A stretch of DNA of 64,000 nt, from contig CAVZPR010000001.1 in the NCBI GenBank assembly GCA_963777285.1, positions 372,001-436,000 of the forward strand, given 5' to 3'. The translations under genes and the position numbers were made by a program. This DNA comes from JAFARE01 sp963777285. Its GTDB lineage: Bacteria > Chloroflexota > Dormibacteria > Aeolococcales > Aeolococcaceae. The stretch's first letter is position 1. Each line of letters starts with the position of its first letter. Of the stretch, positions 8,432 to 17,974 are shown piece by piece. The notes beneath the pieces were generated by a model. It was not told the origin of the DNA, ran no database searches, and worked only from the letters and a program-made list of their open reading frames with translations.

Positions 8432-9877
8432 ATGGCGGCGATGGGCACCGCCTCGGCACCAACGCTCAGCCGCCGCCAGGTCCTCGGCATCGCTACGGGC
8501 GGGCTGGCCGCGGCAACGGGCGCCGGGTTCTTCGCGTACAACTTCCCGACGCTGTTCACCGGCTTCGCCGGTCCCTGGCCCTGGCAGCGCCCGGGCACGT
8601 CGCGTGCGCTGGCGGCGCACCTGCTGCGGCGCGCGGGCTTCGCGTATACGCCGGCCGACCTCGACGCAGCGCAGTCGATTCCGTATCCGGACCTCGTCGA
8701 CAAGGTGCTCGCACAGCGACCCGAGCCCCTGCCCGACGTCGCGTTCGAGGGACGCGCCGCCGCGGTGGTGCGCGCTTGGTACCAGCACATGGCGACAACA
8801 GCGTCGCAGTTTCCGGAGCGAATGCTGCTGTTCTGGCACGGCGTCCTGACCAGCGACTACCACAGCGCCGGGGTGCTGCCGTTCGCCCTGCAGCAGAACC
8901 GCCTGTATCGCGACCTCGGGCGGGGCAGCTTTCGCACGCTCCTGCTCGCCGTGACCTTCGACCCCTTGATGATGCGCTACCTCAACCTCGCCCAGAGCAG
9001 CGCCGCCGCGCCCAACGAGAACTACAGCCGCGAGCTGATGGAGCTGTTCACGCTTGGTCCAGGAAACTACACGGAAACCGACGTGCGTCAGGGTGCACGG
9101 GCGCTGTCCGGAATTCGCACCGTCCTGGTGGACGCCAGTGGCTCGCGCATCCGCCTGGCGCCGCGCAAAGGCACGTCCGCCTCCGCATACGCCGCGTACA
9201 TAGCCAACCTGCTGGCCCAGGGCGCGCGCTTCACCAGCGTGCTGGTGCCGCGCAATCACGACTCCGGCGTCAAGACCTTCCTCGGCCGCACAGGCAATCT
9301 CGGACCCGAGGAGGTGGTTGATGCGATCCTCGCTCAGCCCGCCTGCGCCACCCACGTCGCCACCCGCGCGCTGCAGCACTTCTGCATGCCCACCCCACCG
9401 GCGGCGCTGGTCAACACCGTCGCCAACGCGTTCCGCGGCAGCGGCTACGACATCACCGCGATGATGCGTGCCATCTTCACCAGCGACGACTTCGTGAGCG
9501 CGACCGCTTACCGCTCGCTGGTGCGCTCGCCGGCGCACCTGATCGTTGCGACGATGCGCGTGCTCGGCAGACCCGACCTCGCCCCCGCGGCGGCGCGCGC
9601 CGGGGTGAGCATGGGCCAGGCTCTGTACGACCCGCCGAACGTCGGTGGCTGGCCGGTGAGCACGGGCTGGGTCAGCTCCTCGGCCTGGCTGGCGCGGCTC
9701 AACTTCATCGCGCGGGCGACGATGGCGCAGCACACCTTCCCCGACGCTTCGCAGGCGGTGCGCGACCAGCTGGACGGCGTCGTCAGCGACGCGACGTCGG
9801 CGGTGCTCCACGCCGCGCAGTCCGATGAACAGCGCTGGTACGCGCTGCTCGCGGGACCGGAGTTTCAGCTGCAATGA
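8432..9877 (+). CDS. DUF1800 family protein with Tat signal
   Basis: The product has 481 residues. An N-terminal twin-arginine signal (TLSRRQVLGIATGGLAAATGAG) marks it for folded export. The body has DUF1800 hallmarks: LLRRAGF, the segment MLLFWHGVLTSDYHSA, the ENYSREL-MELFTLG motif near residue 190, and a late NVGGWPVSTGW motif. These proteins are regularly encoded just before a DUF1501 protein, as here (10 bases). The pair is exported, but its biochemical role is not settled. The start could also be the ATG at 8441. Confidence 0.92.
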   Translation: MAAMGTASAPTLSRRQVLGIATGGLAAATGAGFFAYNFPTLFTGFAGPWPWQRPGTSRALAAHLLRRAGFAYTPADLDAAQSIPYPDLVDKVLAQRPEPLPDVAFEGRAAAVVRAWYQHMATTASQFPERMLLFWHGVLTSDYHSAGVLPFALQQNRLYRDLGRGSFRTLLLAVTFDPLMMRYLNLAQSSAAAPNENYSRELMELFTLGPGNYTETDVRQGARALSGIRTVLVDASGSRIRLAPRKGTSASAYAAYIANLLAQGARFTSVLVPRNHDSGVKTFLGRTGNLGPEEVVDAILAQPACATHVATRALQHFCMPTPPAALVNTVANAFRGSGYDITAMMRAIFTSDDFVSATAYRSLVRSPAHLIVATMRVLGRPDLAPAAARAGVSMGQALYDPPNVGGWPVSTGWVSSSAWLARLNFIARATMAQHTFPDASQAVRDQLDGVVSDATSAVLHAAQSDEQRWYALLAGPEFQLQ

Positions 9878-9887
9878 GGCAGGGCCG

Positions 9888-11114
9888 ATGATCACGCGCA
9901 GAGACTTCGTGGTGAGTGGCCTGGCGGCATCCGGCGTGGGCATCGTCGTGCCCCCGGTGCTGGCGAGGTCCGTGTATGCGGCGGTCGCCGACGGCAACCG
10001 CAACAATCGCGTGCTGGTGGTGCTGCAGCTCGCGGGCGGCAACGACGGGCTGAACACGGTCGTGCCGTACGCGGACCCCGCGTATCGCAGCGCACGCCCC
10101 ACCATCGCGGTGGCCGGGTCGTCGGTGCTGCCGCTGACCGCCGAGCTTGGATTGAACCCGGCGCTGCGCAACGTCAAGAGAATGTACGACGCAGGTGAGG
10201 TCGCCATCGTCAACGGGGTGGGCTATCCGCAGCCGACGTATTCGCATTTCGAGGGCATGTACGTCTGGCAGCACGCGGATCCGTCACGGCAGCGCACCGA
10301 CGGATGGCTCGGCGCGCTGCTCGCCTCGCAGCTGGACTCGCAGGGCCATCCACTGACCGCCTGTGCCCTCGGCGAGACGACGACACCACCTGAGCTGCTG
10401 GACGAGCGCGCCACCGTGAGCGTCATCGAGTCGGTCGACTCCTATCAGGTGGCGGGCGGCAGACCCGCGCAGACGGCCGCGCCGGCCCTGTATCGCAACA
10501 CTCCCGGTGTCTACGGCGCGCTCTTCGACCAGGCGCTGTCGACGGCCGAGACCGGCATCGCGGCGCTGCGGTCGTCCGCGTCGCGCTACACGCCGGCGGT
10601 GCGCTATCCGTCGGAGGAGTCGACGGTCGCCGGCACCGGCGCCCTGGCCACTTCGCTGCAGCTCACCGCGGAGATGATCGTGACCCAGCCGTCGGTGAAG
10701 ATCTGCCACGTGGTCCTGGGCGGCTTCGACACGCACCAGGACGAGGATGCGCGGCAGAACTCGCTGCTGGCCGACTTCGACGCCGCGGTGTCCGCGTTCA
10801 TGCAGGACATCGCGGCCCATGGGCAGGCGGACCGCGTGGTGCTCATGACGTGGTCGGAGTTCGGCCGGCGCGTCGCCGAGAACGGCAGCGGGGGAACCGA
10901 CCACGGCGCCGCGGCGCCCGTCTTCGTGATCGGCAAGCCGGTGCGCGGTGGCCTCCAGGGCGAGCAGCCGTCGCTGACCGACACAGTCGACTCGGGCAAC
11001 CTCAAATACAACGTCGACTTCCGCAGCGTGTACCAGTCGCTCATCCGCGACTGGCTGCAGGCAGACGCCGCGACGGTGCTGGGCGCCACCTTCCCGGAGA
11101 TCCCGTTGATCTAG
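9888..11114 (+). CDS. DUF1501 family protein with Tat signal
   Basis: The product has 408 residues from the ATG at 9888 and shows the twin-arginine signal ITRRDFVVSGLAASGVG. DUF1501 proteins have a sulfatase/alkaline-phosphatase-like fold. Here the features are LQLAGGNDGLNTVVPYADPAY at the start of the mature part, VVLGGFDTHQDE near residue 277, and TWSEFGRRVAENGSGGTDHG near residue 320, where Asp and His residues would form a metal site. It follows the DUF1800 gene by 10 bases and is probably cotranscribed. The joint function is unknown. Confidence 0.93.
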   Translation: MITRRDFVVSGLAASGVGIVVPPVLARSVYAAVADGNRNNRVLVVLQLAGGNDGLNTVVPYADPAYRSARPTIAVAGSSVLPLTAELGLNPALRNVKRMYDAGEVAIVNGVGYPQPTYSHFEGMYVWQHADPSRQRTDGWLGALLASQLDSQGHPLTACALGETTTPPELLDERATVSVIESVDSYQVAGGRPAQTAAPALYRNTPGVYGALFDQALSTAETGIAALRSSASRYTPAVRYPSEESTVAGTGALATSLQLTAEMIVTQPSVKICHVVLGGFDTHQDEDARQNSLLADFDAAVSAFMQDIAAHGQADRVVLMTWSEFGRRVAENGSGGTDHGAAAPVFVIGKPVRGGLQGEQPSLTDTVDSGNLKYNVDFRSVYQSLIRDWLQADAATVLGATFPEIPLI

Positions 11115-11161
11115 TACCAGCGGGTGGTGTGGGGGGTTCAGGGCCTGGGTACACTCGTGCC

Positions 11162-11614
11162 ATGTGGTTCTGGGTGGTGTGGGCCGTGGTCGGCCTGCTG
11201 CTGGTGGCGCTCGAGGTGCATTCGCAGGCGTTCTATGCCGTCTTCCTGGCCCTCGGAGCTTTCGCGGCGGCGGTGGTCACCGTTGTCGGCATACCGCTGT
11301 GGCTCAGCGCGGTGGTGTTCGCAGGCGTCGCCGTCGGCGGAACGCTGCTGGTGCGGCCGGCGCTGACACGGATCTCGGCGCGGCATCAGGCGCCGCGGCT
11401 CGAGCTCCCCGGCGCGTCGGATTCGCTGGTCGGGCAGCGCGCCCTGACGCTGGACGCGGTCGGTGACGTGCACCATCCCGGCCACGCGCGGCTGGCGGGG
11501 GAGCGATGGCTCGCCGTCACCGACGAGCCCGGTGGCGTTCCCTCACAAACTCAGGTACTGGTCATCGAAGTCCGCGGCACCACGCTCGTCGTGATGCCCT
11601 TCACAGGGGGTTGA
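11162..11614 (+). CDS. NfeD-like membrane protein
   Basis: The product has 150 residues. Three hydrophobic segments (roughly 2-20, 22-45, 47-65) are followed by a soluble OB-fold domain from about residue 80, with the features LVGQRALTLDAVGDVHHPG and GERWLAVTDEPGGVPSQTQVLVIEV that typify NfeD C-termini. Short NfeD proteins pair with SPFH proteins in membrane microdomains. The next gene is exactly such a partner, starting 3 bases after this stop. Confidence 0.9.
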   Translation: MWFWVVWAVVGLLLVALEVHSQAFYAVFLALGAFAAAVVTVVGIPLWLSAVVFAGVAVGGTLLVRPALTRISARHQAPRLELPGASDSLVGQRALTLDAVGDVHHPGHARLAGERWLAVTDEPGGVPSQTQVLVIEVRGTTLVVMPFTGG

Positions 11615-11616
11615 AC

Positions 11617-12555
11617 GTGGAGCTCGCCACCGGAATCATCATCGGGATCGTCGTCATCGTCGTGGCAATACTGCTGGCCGCCGCGATCAAGATCGTGCCC
11701 CAGGGTTACTCGGGTGTGGTCACCCGATTCGGGCGTTTTCGCCGCGAATCCAACGCCGGCCTGGCGCTGATCACACCGTTCGTCGACCGGCTGATCCGCG
11801 TCGACATGCGCGAGACACCACGCACCGGTGACCGCCAGGACGTGATCACCCGCGACAACGTGGCGGTGGCGGTGAACGCCACCATCTTCAGCCAGGTCAT
11901 CGAACCGCGCTCGGCGCTCTTCGCGGTGTCGGACTACTTCGTGGCCATCGACCAGCAGGCTCGCACCACGTTGCGAAACGCCTTTGGCAACGTGAGCCTG
12001 GACGAAGCGCTGTCGTCGCGCGAGCAGATCAACGCCAACATGCAGATGCAGATGGAGCAGGTCACGGACAAGTGGGGCATCCGCATCAACAGGATCGAGA
12101 TCGTGGACATCTCGCCGCCGGCACAGATCCTGCAGGCGATGGCGCTGCAGAAGCAGGCGGATCAGGAGAAGCGGGCCCGGATCCTTCAGTCCGAAGGCCA
12201 ACAGCAGTCCGCGGTCAACATCGCGGACGGCAACCGGCAGGCAGCGATCAAGCAGGCGGAGGGGGAGAGGCAAGCGGCCATCCTGCGCGCCGAGGGAAAC
12301 CGGCAGGCGGCGATCCTCGAAGCAGAAGGACGCGCGCGAGCCATCGAGACGGTCTACGGATCCATCAAGCAGGCCCAGCCGGACCCGACCCTGGTGGCGA
12401 TCCTGCAGCTGGACACGCTCTCGAAGTTCGCCGACAGCGACAACACGAAGATCGTGATCCCCGCTGAGTCCGCCGGGCTTCTGGGCGCCGCCCAGGCGCT
12501 GCGTTCCGTGCTCAGCGAGGCCCCGGCTCTCGAGCCGCCGGCCACCAGTTCCTGA
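11617..12555 (+). CDS. SPFH/band 7 (stomatin-like) protein
   Basis: The protein has 312 residues from the GTG at 11617, with a GGGGG stretch 6 bases ahead. A single N-terminal membrane segment (about residues 5-25) precedes the SPFH domain (IVPQGYSGVVTRFGRF; DVITRDNVAVAVNATIF). The C-terminal coiled-coil has alternating NRQAAIKQAEGERQAAILRAEG-like units rich in Ala, Glu and Gln, as in QmcA and stomatin-like proteins, which oligomerise into membrane scaffolds. It is partnered with NfeD upstream. A TTG at 11611 is an alternative start. Confidence 0.93.
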   Translation: MELATGIIIGIVVIVVAILLAAAIKIVPQGYSGVVTRFGRFRRESNAGLALITPFVDRLIRVDMRETPRTGDRQDVITRDNVAVAVNATIFSQVIEPRSALFAVSDYFVAIDQQARTTLRNAFGNVSLDEALSSREQINANMQMQMEQVTDKWGIRINRIEIVDISPPAQILQAMALQKQADQEKRARILQSEGQQQSAVNIADGNRQAAIKQAEGERQAAILRAEGNRQAAILEAEGRARAIETVYGSIKQAQPDPTLVAILQLDTLSKFADSDNTKIVIPAESAGLLGAAQALRSVLSEAPALEPPATSS

Positions 12556-12589
12556 CAAATACGGCGACAACGCAGAGAGCGGCCCACCG

Positions 12590-13951
12590 ATGAGCGGGCA
12601 GGAGGAGCTGTTCGCCGCGCCGGCGGACCGGGCTTCGGCAGCGGAGGCCGCCGGCGAGGCACCGCTGGCGACGCGCATGCGGCCGCGCACGGTCGACGAG
12701 TTCGCGGGCCAGGCGCACGTGCTCGGCGAAGGAACCGTGCTGCGCCGCGCCATCGACGCGGGTGAGCTGCCCTCGATGATCCTGTGGGGCCCGCCGGGCA
12801 GCGGCAAGACGAGCCTGGCCATGCTCCTTGCGGCGCGCACCGACGCGGCGTTCGAGCCGGTCAGCGCTGCCAGCGCCGGTGTCGCAGACCTGCGTGCTGT
12901 CGTCGAACGCGCCCGGCGCCGTCGCCGGGACAGCTCCAGGACCGTGCTCTTCATCGACGAGATCCACCGCTTCAACAAGACGCAGCAGGACGCCGTGCTG
13001 CCGCACGTGGAGAGCGGCCTGGTCACGCTCCTGGGGGCGACGACGGAGAATCCCTCATTCGAGGTGAACGCCGCGCTGCTGTCGCGCACGCGCGTGGTGC
13101 GGCTCGAGGCATTGAGCCACGACGACCTCGACTCGGTGCTCACCCGCGCCCTGCAGGACTCGGAACGCGGCCTGGGATCGATGAATGTCGTGCTTGCGCA
13201 GCCGGCGCGCGAGCGGCTCCTCGCGCTCTGCGGCGGCGATGCCCGGGTCGCGCTCAACGCCCTCGAGCTCGCCGCACGGGCGGCGCGGCGCGACGGCGAG
13301 GCGACGATCGTCAGCGCCGCCGACATCGAAGGCGCGCTGCAGCAGCCGGCGCTGCTCTACGACCGCGCCGGCGACCAGCACTACTGGCTCATCTCCGCCT
13401 TCATCAAGTCCGTGCGTGACAGCGATCCCGACGCGGCCGTGTACTGGATCGCCCGCATGCTGGAGGCGGGAGAGGACCCGCTCTTCGTCGCTCGCAGGCT
13501 CGTCATCCTGGCGGCGGAGGACGTCGGCTTGGCGGACCCGCAGGCGCTCGCCGTCGCCGTCGCGGCGCAGCAGGCCGCGCACTTTGTGGGCATGCCCGAG
13601 GGGTACCTGCCGCTCACCGAGGCGGCGCTGTACCTGGCCACGGCTCCGAAGAGCAACAGCGCACTCGCGGCGTACACGGCGGCGCGGGCAGACGTCATGG
13701 CCACGCTGCACCAACCCGTGCCGCTGCACCTGCGCAACGCGGTGACCGCGCTGCAGCGCGGCATGGGGTTCGGGCACGACTATCGCTACGCGCACGACTA
13801 CGACGACGCTGTGGTCGAGCAACAGCACCTGCCGGATTCGCTGGCAGGACGCCGCTACTACAAGCCCACAGACCACGGCGCCGAGGCGGCGGTGGCGGAA
13901 CGCCTGCGAGCCATCCGGGAACGGCTGGACGAGCGCAGCGGGCGGTCTTAA
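12590..13951 (+). CDS. rarA: Replication-associated recombination protein A
   Basis: AAA+ ATPase of 453 residues that acts at stalled replication forks. Walker A is GPPGSGKT (67-74) and Walker B is VLFIDEIHRF with the DE pair at 123-124. Sensor 1 is LLGATTENPSFEVNAALLSR, and the C-terminal tetramerisation region ends with DYRYAHDYDDAVVEQQHLP, a segment diagnostic for RarA/MgsA. The length agrees with the family. It follows the NfeD/SPFH pair by 34 bases and may share their transcript, with no obvious functional link. Confidence 0.96.
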   Translation: MSGQEELFAAPADRASAAEAAGEAPLATRMRPRTVDEFAGQAHVLGEGTVLRRAIDAGELPSMILWGPPGSGKTSLAMLLAARTDAAFEPVSAASAGVADLRAVVERARRRRRDSSRTVLFIDEIHRFNKTQQDAVLPHVESGLVTLLGATTENPSFEVNAALLSRTRVVRLEALSHDDLDSVLTRALQDSERGLGSMNVVLAQPARERLLALCGGDARVALNALELAARAARRDGEATIVSAADIEGALQQPALLYDRAGDQHYWLISAFIKSVRDSDPDAAVYWIARMLEAGEDPLFVARRLVILAAEDVGLADPQALAVAVAAQQAAHFVGMPEGYLPLTEAALYLATAPKSNSALAAYTAARADVMATLHQPVPLHLRNAVTALQRGMGFGHDYRYAHDYDDAVVEQQHLPDSLAGRRYYKPTDHGAEAAVAERLRAIRERLDERSGRS

Positions 13952-14233
13952 GACGATCGGCCGGGCGCCATCCGGCCGGGGTCGGCCTCATGATCGGCGT
14001 ACGCCGGGGGCCCACAGCCCTTGGCTCGTGAACAGCCCCTCCTTTCCCCTAGAGCCGGCAATTCCCCTAGCCGGCCGGCAACGAACCTTGCCCGCCCGGT
14101 CCCGAGCGCCCCATCCCCCGCGGCGGCCGGGCGGGCTGCCCCCCTCTCTCGAGGGGTGGCGCTGCCGGAGGCACGAACCCCACCGGTCGCCGGTGCGTCT
14201 CTGCGATACGCTTGCCGCGCTGGGGGGCAAGAC

Positions 14234-14890
14234 ATGGAGTGGCGCAGCCGCCAAGTGGACGTAGCCGAGCCCATCCGAGTCCTGATCGTCGACGACCATC
14301 CCCTCGTCCGGCGTGGCCTGACCTCGCTTCTCGGGGGCGTCGAGGGCATCGAGGTGGTGGGCGTCGCCGCCGACGGCGAGGAGGCGGTCGCCCAGGCGGC
14401 GGCGACGGCGCCCGAGGTCGTGCTGATGGACGTGTCGATGCCGGGCATGAGCGGCATGGAGGCGGCGCGGCGGGTGCTGCAGGACGCACCCGGCACCCGT
14501 GTGGTCATGCTCACCTCCTTCTCCCAGCACGACGTGGTGGTCGAGGCGTTCGACGCCGGGGCGGTCGGCTACCTGCTCAAGGACGCCGACCCCGAGGAGC
14601 TGATCAGCGGCATCCGCGCGGCCGCCCGGGGGGACGCGCCGGTGTCACCCCGCGCCGCCAAGGAGCTGATCCAGGAGCGCACGCGGCGCCGCCCGCTCGA
14701 GGACCTGACCCACCGCGAGCGGGACGTGCTCACGCTGGTGGGCCGAGGCATGGCCAACAAGCAGATCGCCTGGAGGCTGGGGATCAGCGAGAAGACGGTC
14801 AAGGCGCACCTGGGAAGCGTCTTCGACAGGCTCGGCGTGCACGACCGTACTCAGGCGGCGCTCTGGGCGCAGAAGCACGGACTGGTTTGA
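14234..14890 (+). CDS. NarL/LuxR-type response regulator (orphan)
   Basis: The gene encodes 218 residues from the ATG at 14234, with GGGGGG 7 bases upstream. The receiver domain starts at about residue 14, with acidic DD at 20-21, phospho-acceptor Asp66 in VVLMDVSMPG and Lys in YLLKDA. The C-terminal LuxR helix-turn-helix covers LTHRERDVLTLVGRGMANKQIA to EKTVKAHLGSVFDRL. No sensor kinase is adjacent, so its partner is elsewhere. The 282 bases before it contain two copies of TTCCCCTAG 18 bases apart (14044, 14062), which could be a binding site. Confidence 0.92.
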   Translation: MEWRSRQVDVAEPIRVLIVDDHPLVRRGLTSLLGGVEGIEVVGVAADGEEAVAQAAATAPEVVLMDVSMPGMSGMEAARRVLQDAPGTRVVMLTSFSQHDVVVEAFDAGAVGYLLKDADPEELISGIRAAARGDAPVSPRAAKELIQERTRRRPLEDLTHRERDVLTLVGRGMANKQIAWRLGISEKTVKAHLGSVFDRLGVHDRTQAALWAQKHGLV

Positions 14891-14900
14891 GCGGCGCGCC

Positions 14901-16145
14901 TCAGGCGCCGGCGCGTGCCAACCGTATGGCCGCACGACGGAACGCCTCGACCGTCTCGTCGAGGTCGCGCAGCGTGTGCACCGAGGAGCAGAAGGCGCTG
15001 GTGCGGATCAGGTCGACGCCCTCCTCGCGCAGCGCCGCCGCCAGGCGGGCGTGCCGCTCAGGGTCATCCAGCTCCACGTGCACCATGCTGCTGAGGCGCC
15101 ACACGCGGCCGGGGAGGCCGACCGCTTCGAGCACCGCGCGCCACTCGCTCTCGAGGGTGCGGGCGTAGCCGTCCGCGGCCCGCTGGGGCGCTCCGTCCGC
15201 GGCCAGCCGCAGCGTGGCGATGCCCGCGGCCGCCGTCAACGGGTTGGCGTTGAACGTGCCCGGGTGCATGATCCGCTCGCCCACCAGCGACATGAGGTCG
15301 CGCCGTGCCCCCACGGCACCACCGGGGAGGCCGCCGGCCATGATCTTGCCGAAGACGTTGAGGTCGGGCACGACCTCGAGCACGGACTGCATGCCACCGG
15401 GCGCCACGCGGAAGCCGGTCACCACCTCATCGAACACGAGCAGCGCGCCGGCGGCGTCGCATGCCGACCGGATCTTGTCCACAAGGCCGTCCTGCAGCGG
15501 GGTCCAGCCGAAGTGCGCGCCGGACGGCTCGAGGATGACGGCGGCCACGTCCCCGGGGGCCAGCGCCGCCTCGATCGATTCCATGGTCGGCCGGGCGACC
15601 CGGGTCAGCGCAGCCAGCAGCTCGGGGACGCCCGCCGGGGCGGCCACGGCGTCAGCGCTGTCGAGCTCGAGGCTGACCACGTCCGCCCACCCGTGGAAGT
15701 GGCCCTCCAGCTTGACCACGACCGCTCTGCCGGTCGCCGCCCGCGCGATGCGCAGCGCGAGCATGGTCGCCTCGGTGCCCGAGGCGGTGAAGCGGATCAT
15801 CTCGGCGGATGCCACCAGGGAGGCGATGAGCTCCGCCCACTCCACCTCCATTGGATGGGCGGCGCCGAAGTGGGTGCCGTCGGCCGCCTGCTCCTGCACC
15901 GCGCGCACCACGGCAGGGTGCGCGTGGCCGAGCAGCAGCGCCCCGTGCCCCATGGTGTAGTCGATCAGCTCGCGCCGGTCGACGAGCCATTTGCGAGCTC
16001 CCTGCGCCCGCACCACGTACAGCGCCGGCGCGTACGCACGCACCGCGTGTGTGTTGCCGCCGGGGAGAACCTGCTCAGCGCGTGCGCGCAGGTCCTCCGC
16101 GCTGTTGCGCGCGAAAGACGCGAGGGAAGGCACGACAGTGAGCAT
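14901..16145 (-). CDS. HemL-like class III aminotransferase/aminomutase
   Basis: The product has 414 residues. The PLP lysine is Lys267 in VFGKIMAGGLPGGAVGA, and the cofactor-stacking FDEVVTGFR motif is at 238-246. The overall match is to glutamate-1-semialdehyde aminomutases, but the mobile gating loop with GSGVATLGIPGSPG found in the true HemL at 57567-58892 is absent, and the segment after HFHGWAD is different. This protein is therefore more likely a HemL-related enzyme acting on another amino-keto substrate than a second GSA aminomutase. It converges on the response regulator with only 10 bases between stops. Confidence 0.88.
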   Translation of the reverse strand: MLTVVPSLASFARNSAEDLRARAEQVLPGGNTHAVRAYAPALYVVRAQGARKWLVDRRELIDYTMGHGALLLGHAHPAVVRAVQEQAADGTHFGAAHPMEVEWAELIASLVASAEMIRFTASGTEATMLALRIARAATGRAVVVKLEGHFHGWADVVSLELDSADAVAAPAGVPELLAALTRVARPTMESIEAALAPGDVAAVILEPSGAHFGWTPLQDGLVDKIRSACDAAGALLVFDEVVTGFRVAPGGMQSVLEVVPDLNVFGKIMAGGLPGGAVGARRDLMSLVGERIMHPGTFNANPLTAAAGIATLRLAADGAPQRAADGYARTLESEWRAVLEAVGLPGRVWRLSSMVHVELDDPERHARLAAALREEGVDLIRTSAFCSSVHTLRDLDETVEAFRRAAIRLARAGA

Positions 16146-16155
16146 AGCCGGGGTC

Positions 16156-16229
<74 letters not shown>

Positions 16230-16381
16230 GCGGTGCAGCGCCTGCTGAGGTTATCAGCCTTCCGTCGCGGCTACGCCGCCCGCCTGCGCGTGGGTGCGGT
16301 GAGGTTTGAGCCGCGGCGCTGCCGGGAACACGAGCCCGGAGATCCGCGATCCCCGTCGCCGTCCATCACGGAGGTTGCCGC

Positions 16382-17962
16382 ATGACGGTCCAGACCGAGC
16401 CCCGGGTCGCTCGCCCGCCAGCCCTCGACGCGGCCCGGCACGGGCTGCCCGTGATCCTCAGTGCGCTGATGCTGGCGATGCTGCTGGCGGCGCTCGATCA
16501 GACGATCGTTTCCACCGCGCTTCCCACAATCGTGGGGGACCTCGGCGGCCTCAGCGAGCTCTCCTGGGTGGTGACCGCCTACCTGCTCACCTCCACGGTC
16601 TCGACGCCGCTGTACGGCAAGCTCGGCGACATCTACGGTCGCAAGCGCATCTTCCAAGCGGCGATCGTCATCTTCCTGGTGGGCTCGATGCTCTGCGGTC
16701 TGTCGCAGAACATGGCGCAGCTGGTGTCGTTCCGCGCCCTGCAGGGTCTCGGGGCCGGTGGGCTCATGGTCGGCGCCCAGGCGATCATCGGCGACCTGGT
16801 GTCACCGCGCGAACGCGGCAAGTACATGGGCTATTTCGGTGCGGTGTTCGGACTCGCCACCATCGCCGGGCCTCTGCTGGGCGGCTTCTTCGTCGATCAC
16901 GCGTCGTGGCGCTGGGTCTTCTACGTCAACGTGCCCATCGGCGTCGCGGCGCTGGTCGCGGTGGCGACGGTGCTGCACCTGCCGCGCTACACGGTGCGGC
17001 ACCGCATCGACTACGCCGGCGCAGCGCTGCTGGCCGCCGGCGTCAGCTGCATCGTGCTGCTCACCACCTGGGGTGGCACCCAGTTCGCGTGGGGGTCGCC
17101 GCAGATCGTCGCGCTGGCGGTTGCGGGCGGCCTGCTGCTGACGGCGTTCGCCCTGGTGGAGCGTCGCGTCGCCGAACCGGTCCTGCCGCTGCGGCTCTTC
17201 CGCAACTCGGTGTTCAGCGTGGGCTCGGCGGTGAGCTTCGTCGTCGGCTTCGGACTCTTCGGCGCCGTCGTGTTCCTGCCGCAGTACCTGCAGATCGTGC
17301 GCGGCTTCGGCGCGACCAACTCCGGTTTGCTGCTCGTGCCGTTGATGGGCGGCGTGCTCTTCACCTCGATCGGCAGCGGCCAGCTGATCAGCAGAACCGG
17401 ACGCTACAAGGTGTTTCCCATCACCGGCACTGCGATCATGGCGCTGGCGCTGTATCTGCTGTCGACCATGAGCGTGACCACGCCGCTGCCGGTCACGCTG
17501 GGCTACATGGTGTTGCTGGGCGTCGGTTTGGGCCTGGTGATGCAGGTGCTCGTGCTGGTGATGCAGAACGCTGTCGACTATCGCGACCTCGGCACCGCGA
17601 CGTCGCTGGCGACCTTCTTCCGCGCCATCGGCGGCGCGTTCGGCGTCGCCATATTCGGCGCCATCTACAGCAACGCGCTGCTCGGCAATCTGGCGCGGAT
17701 CCTTCCGGGCGTGCACCTCGGTGGACTCTCCGGCGGGGTCGGCAACGCCAGCCCGGCGGCGCTGGCCGCGCTGCCCCCGGCGGTCCACGCCGGCGTGGTG
17801 CAGGGATTCTCCGAGTCGCTCAGCACCGTGTTCATCTCGGGGGTGCCGTTCGGCGTGCTCGCCTTCCTGCTCTGCTGGATGTTGCGCGAGGTGCCGCTGC
17901 GCACCCGCTCCGGCGGTGCCTCGGCGGCCGCTGACCGCGAGGCCGCCACGGGCGCGGCGTGA
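16382..17962 (+). CDS. MFS drug exporter, DHA2 (EmrB/QacA) family
   Basis: The protein has 526 residues with about 14 membrane helices. Helix 1 carries the family motif LLAALDQTIVSTALPTI with the acidic Asp of DHA2 pumps. The loop 2-3 motif A is GKLGDIYGRKR, the antiporter motif C is GLATIAGPLLGG in helix 5, and SWRWVFYVNVPIG follows. The predicted role is proton-driven export of drugs or other hydrophobic compounds. No adaptor (EmrA-like) or dedicated regulator is adjacent. It converges on the HExxH gene with 12 bases between. Confidence 0.94.
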   Translation: MTVQTEPRVARPPALDAARHGLPVILSALMLAMLLAALDQTIVSTALPTIVGDLGGLSELSWVVTAYLLTSTVSTPLYGKLGDIYGRKRIFQAAIVIFLVGSMLCGLSQNMAQLVSFRALQGLGAGGLMVGAQAIIGDLVSPRERGKYMGYFGAVFGLATIAGPLLGGFFVDHASWRWVFYVNVPIGVAALVAVATVLHLPRYTVRHRIDYAGAALLAAGVSCIVLLTTWGGTQFAWGSPQIVALAVAGGLLLTAFALVERRVAEPVLPLRLFRNSVFSVGSAVSFVVGFGLFGAVVFLPQYLQIVRGFGATNSGLLLVPLMGGVLFTSIGSGQLISRTGRYKVFPITGTAIMALALYLLSTMSVTTPLPVTLGYMVLLGVGLGLVMQVLVLVMQNAVDYRDLGTATSLATFFRAIGGAFGVAIFGAIYSNALLGNLARILPGVHLGGLSGGVGNASPAALAALPPAVHAGVVQGFSESLSTVFISGVPFGVLAFLLCWMLREVPLRTRSGGASAAADREAATGAA

Positions 17963-17974
17963 CCCGGGCCGGTG

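Noticed and set aside
8315..10213. 632-codon minus-strand frame
   Set aside because: Antisense to the DUF1800 and DUF1501 genes, low-complexity Arg/Ala/His composition, no domain.
11551..13326. 591-codon minus-strand frame
   Set aside because: Antisense to the SPFH and rarA genes, with Ser/Arg-rich shadow composition.
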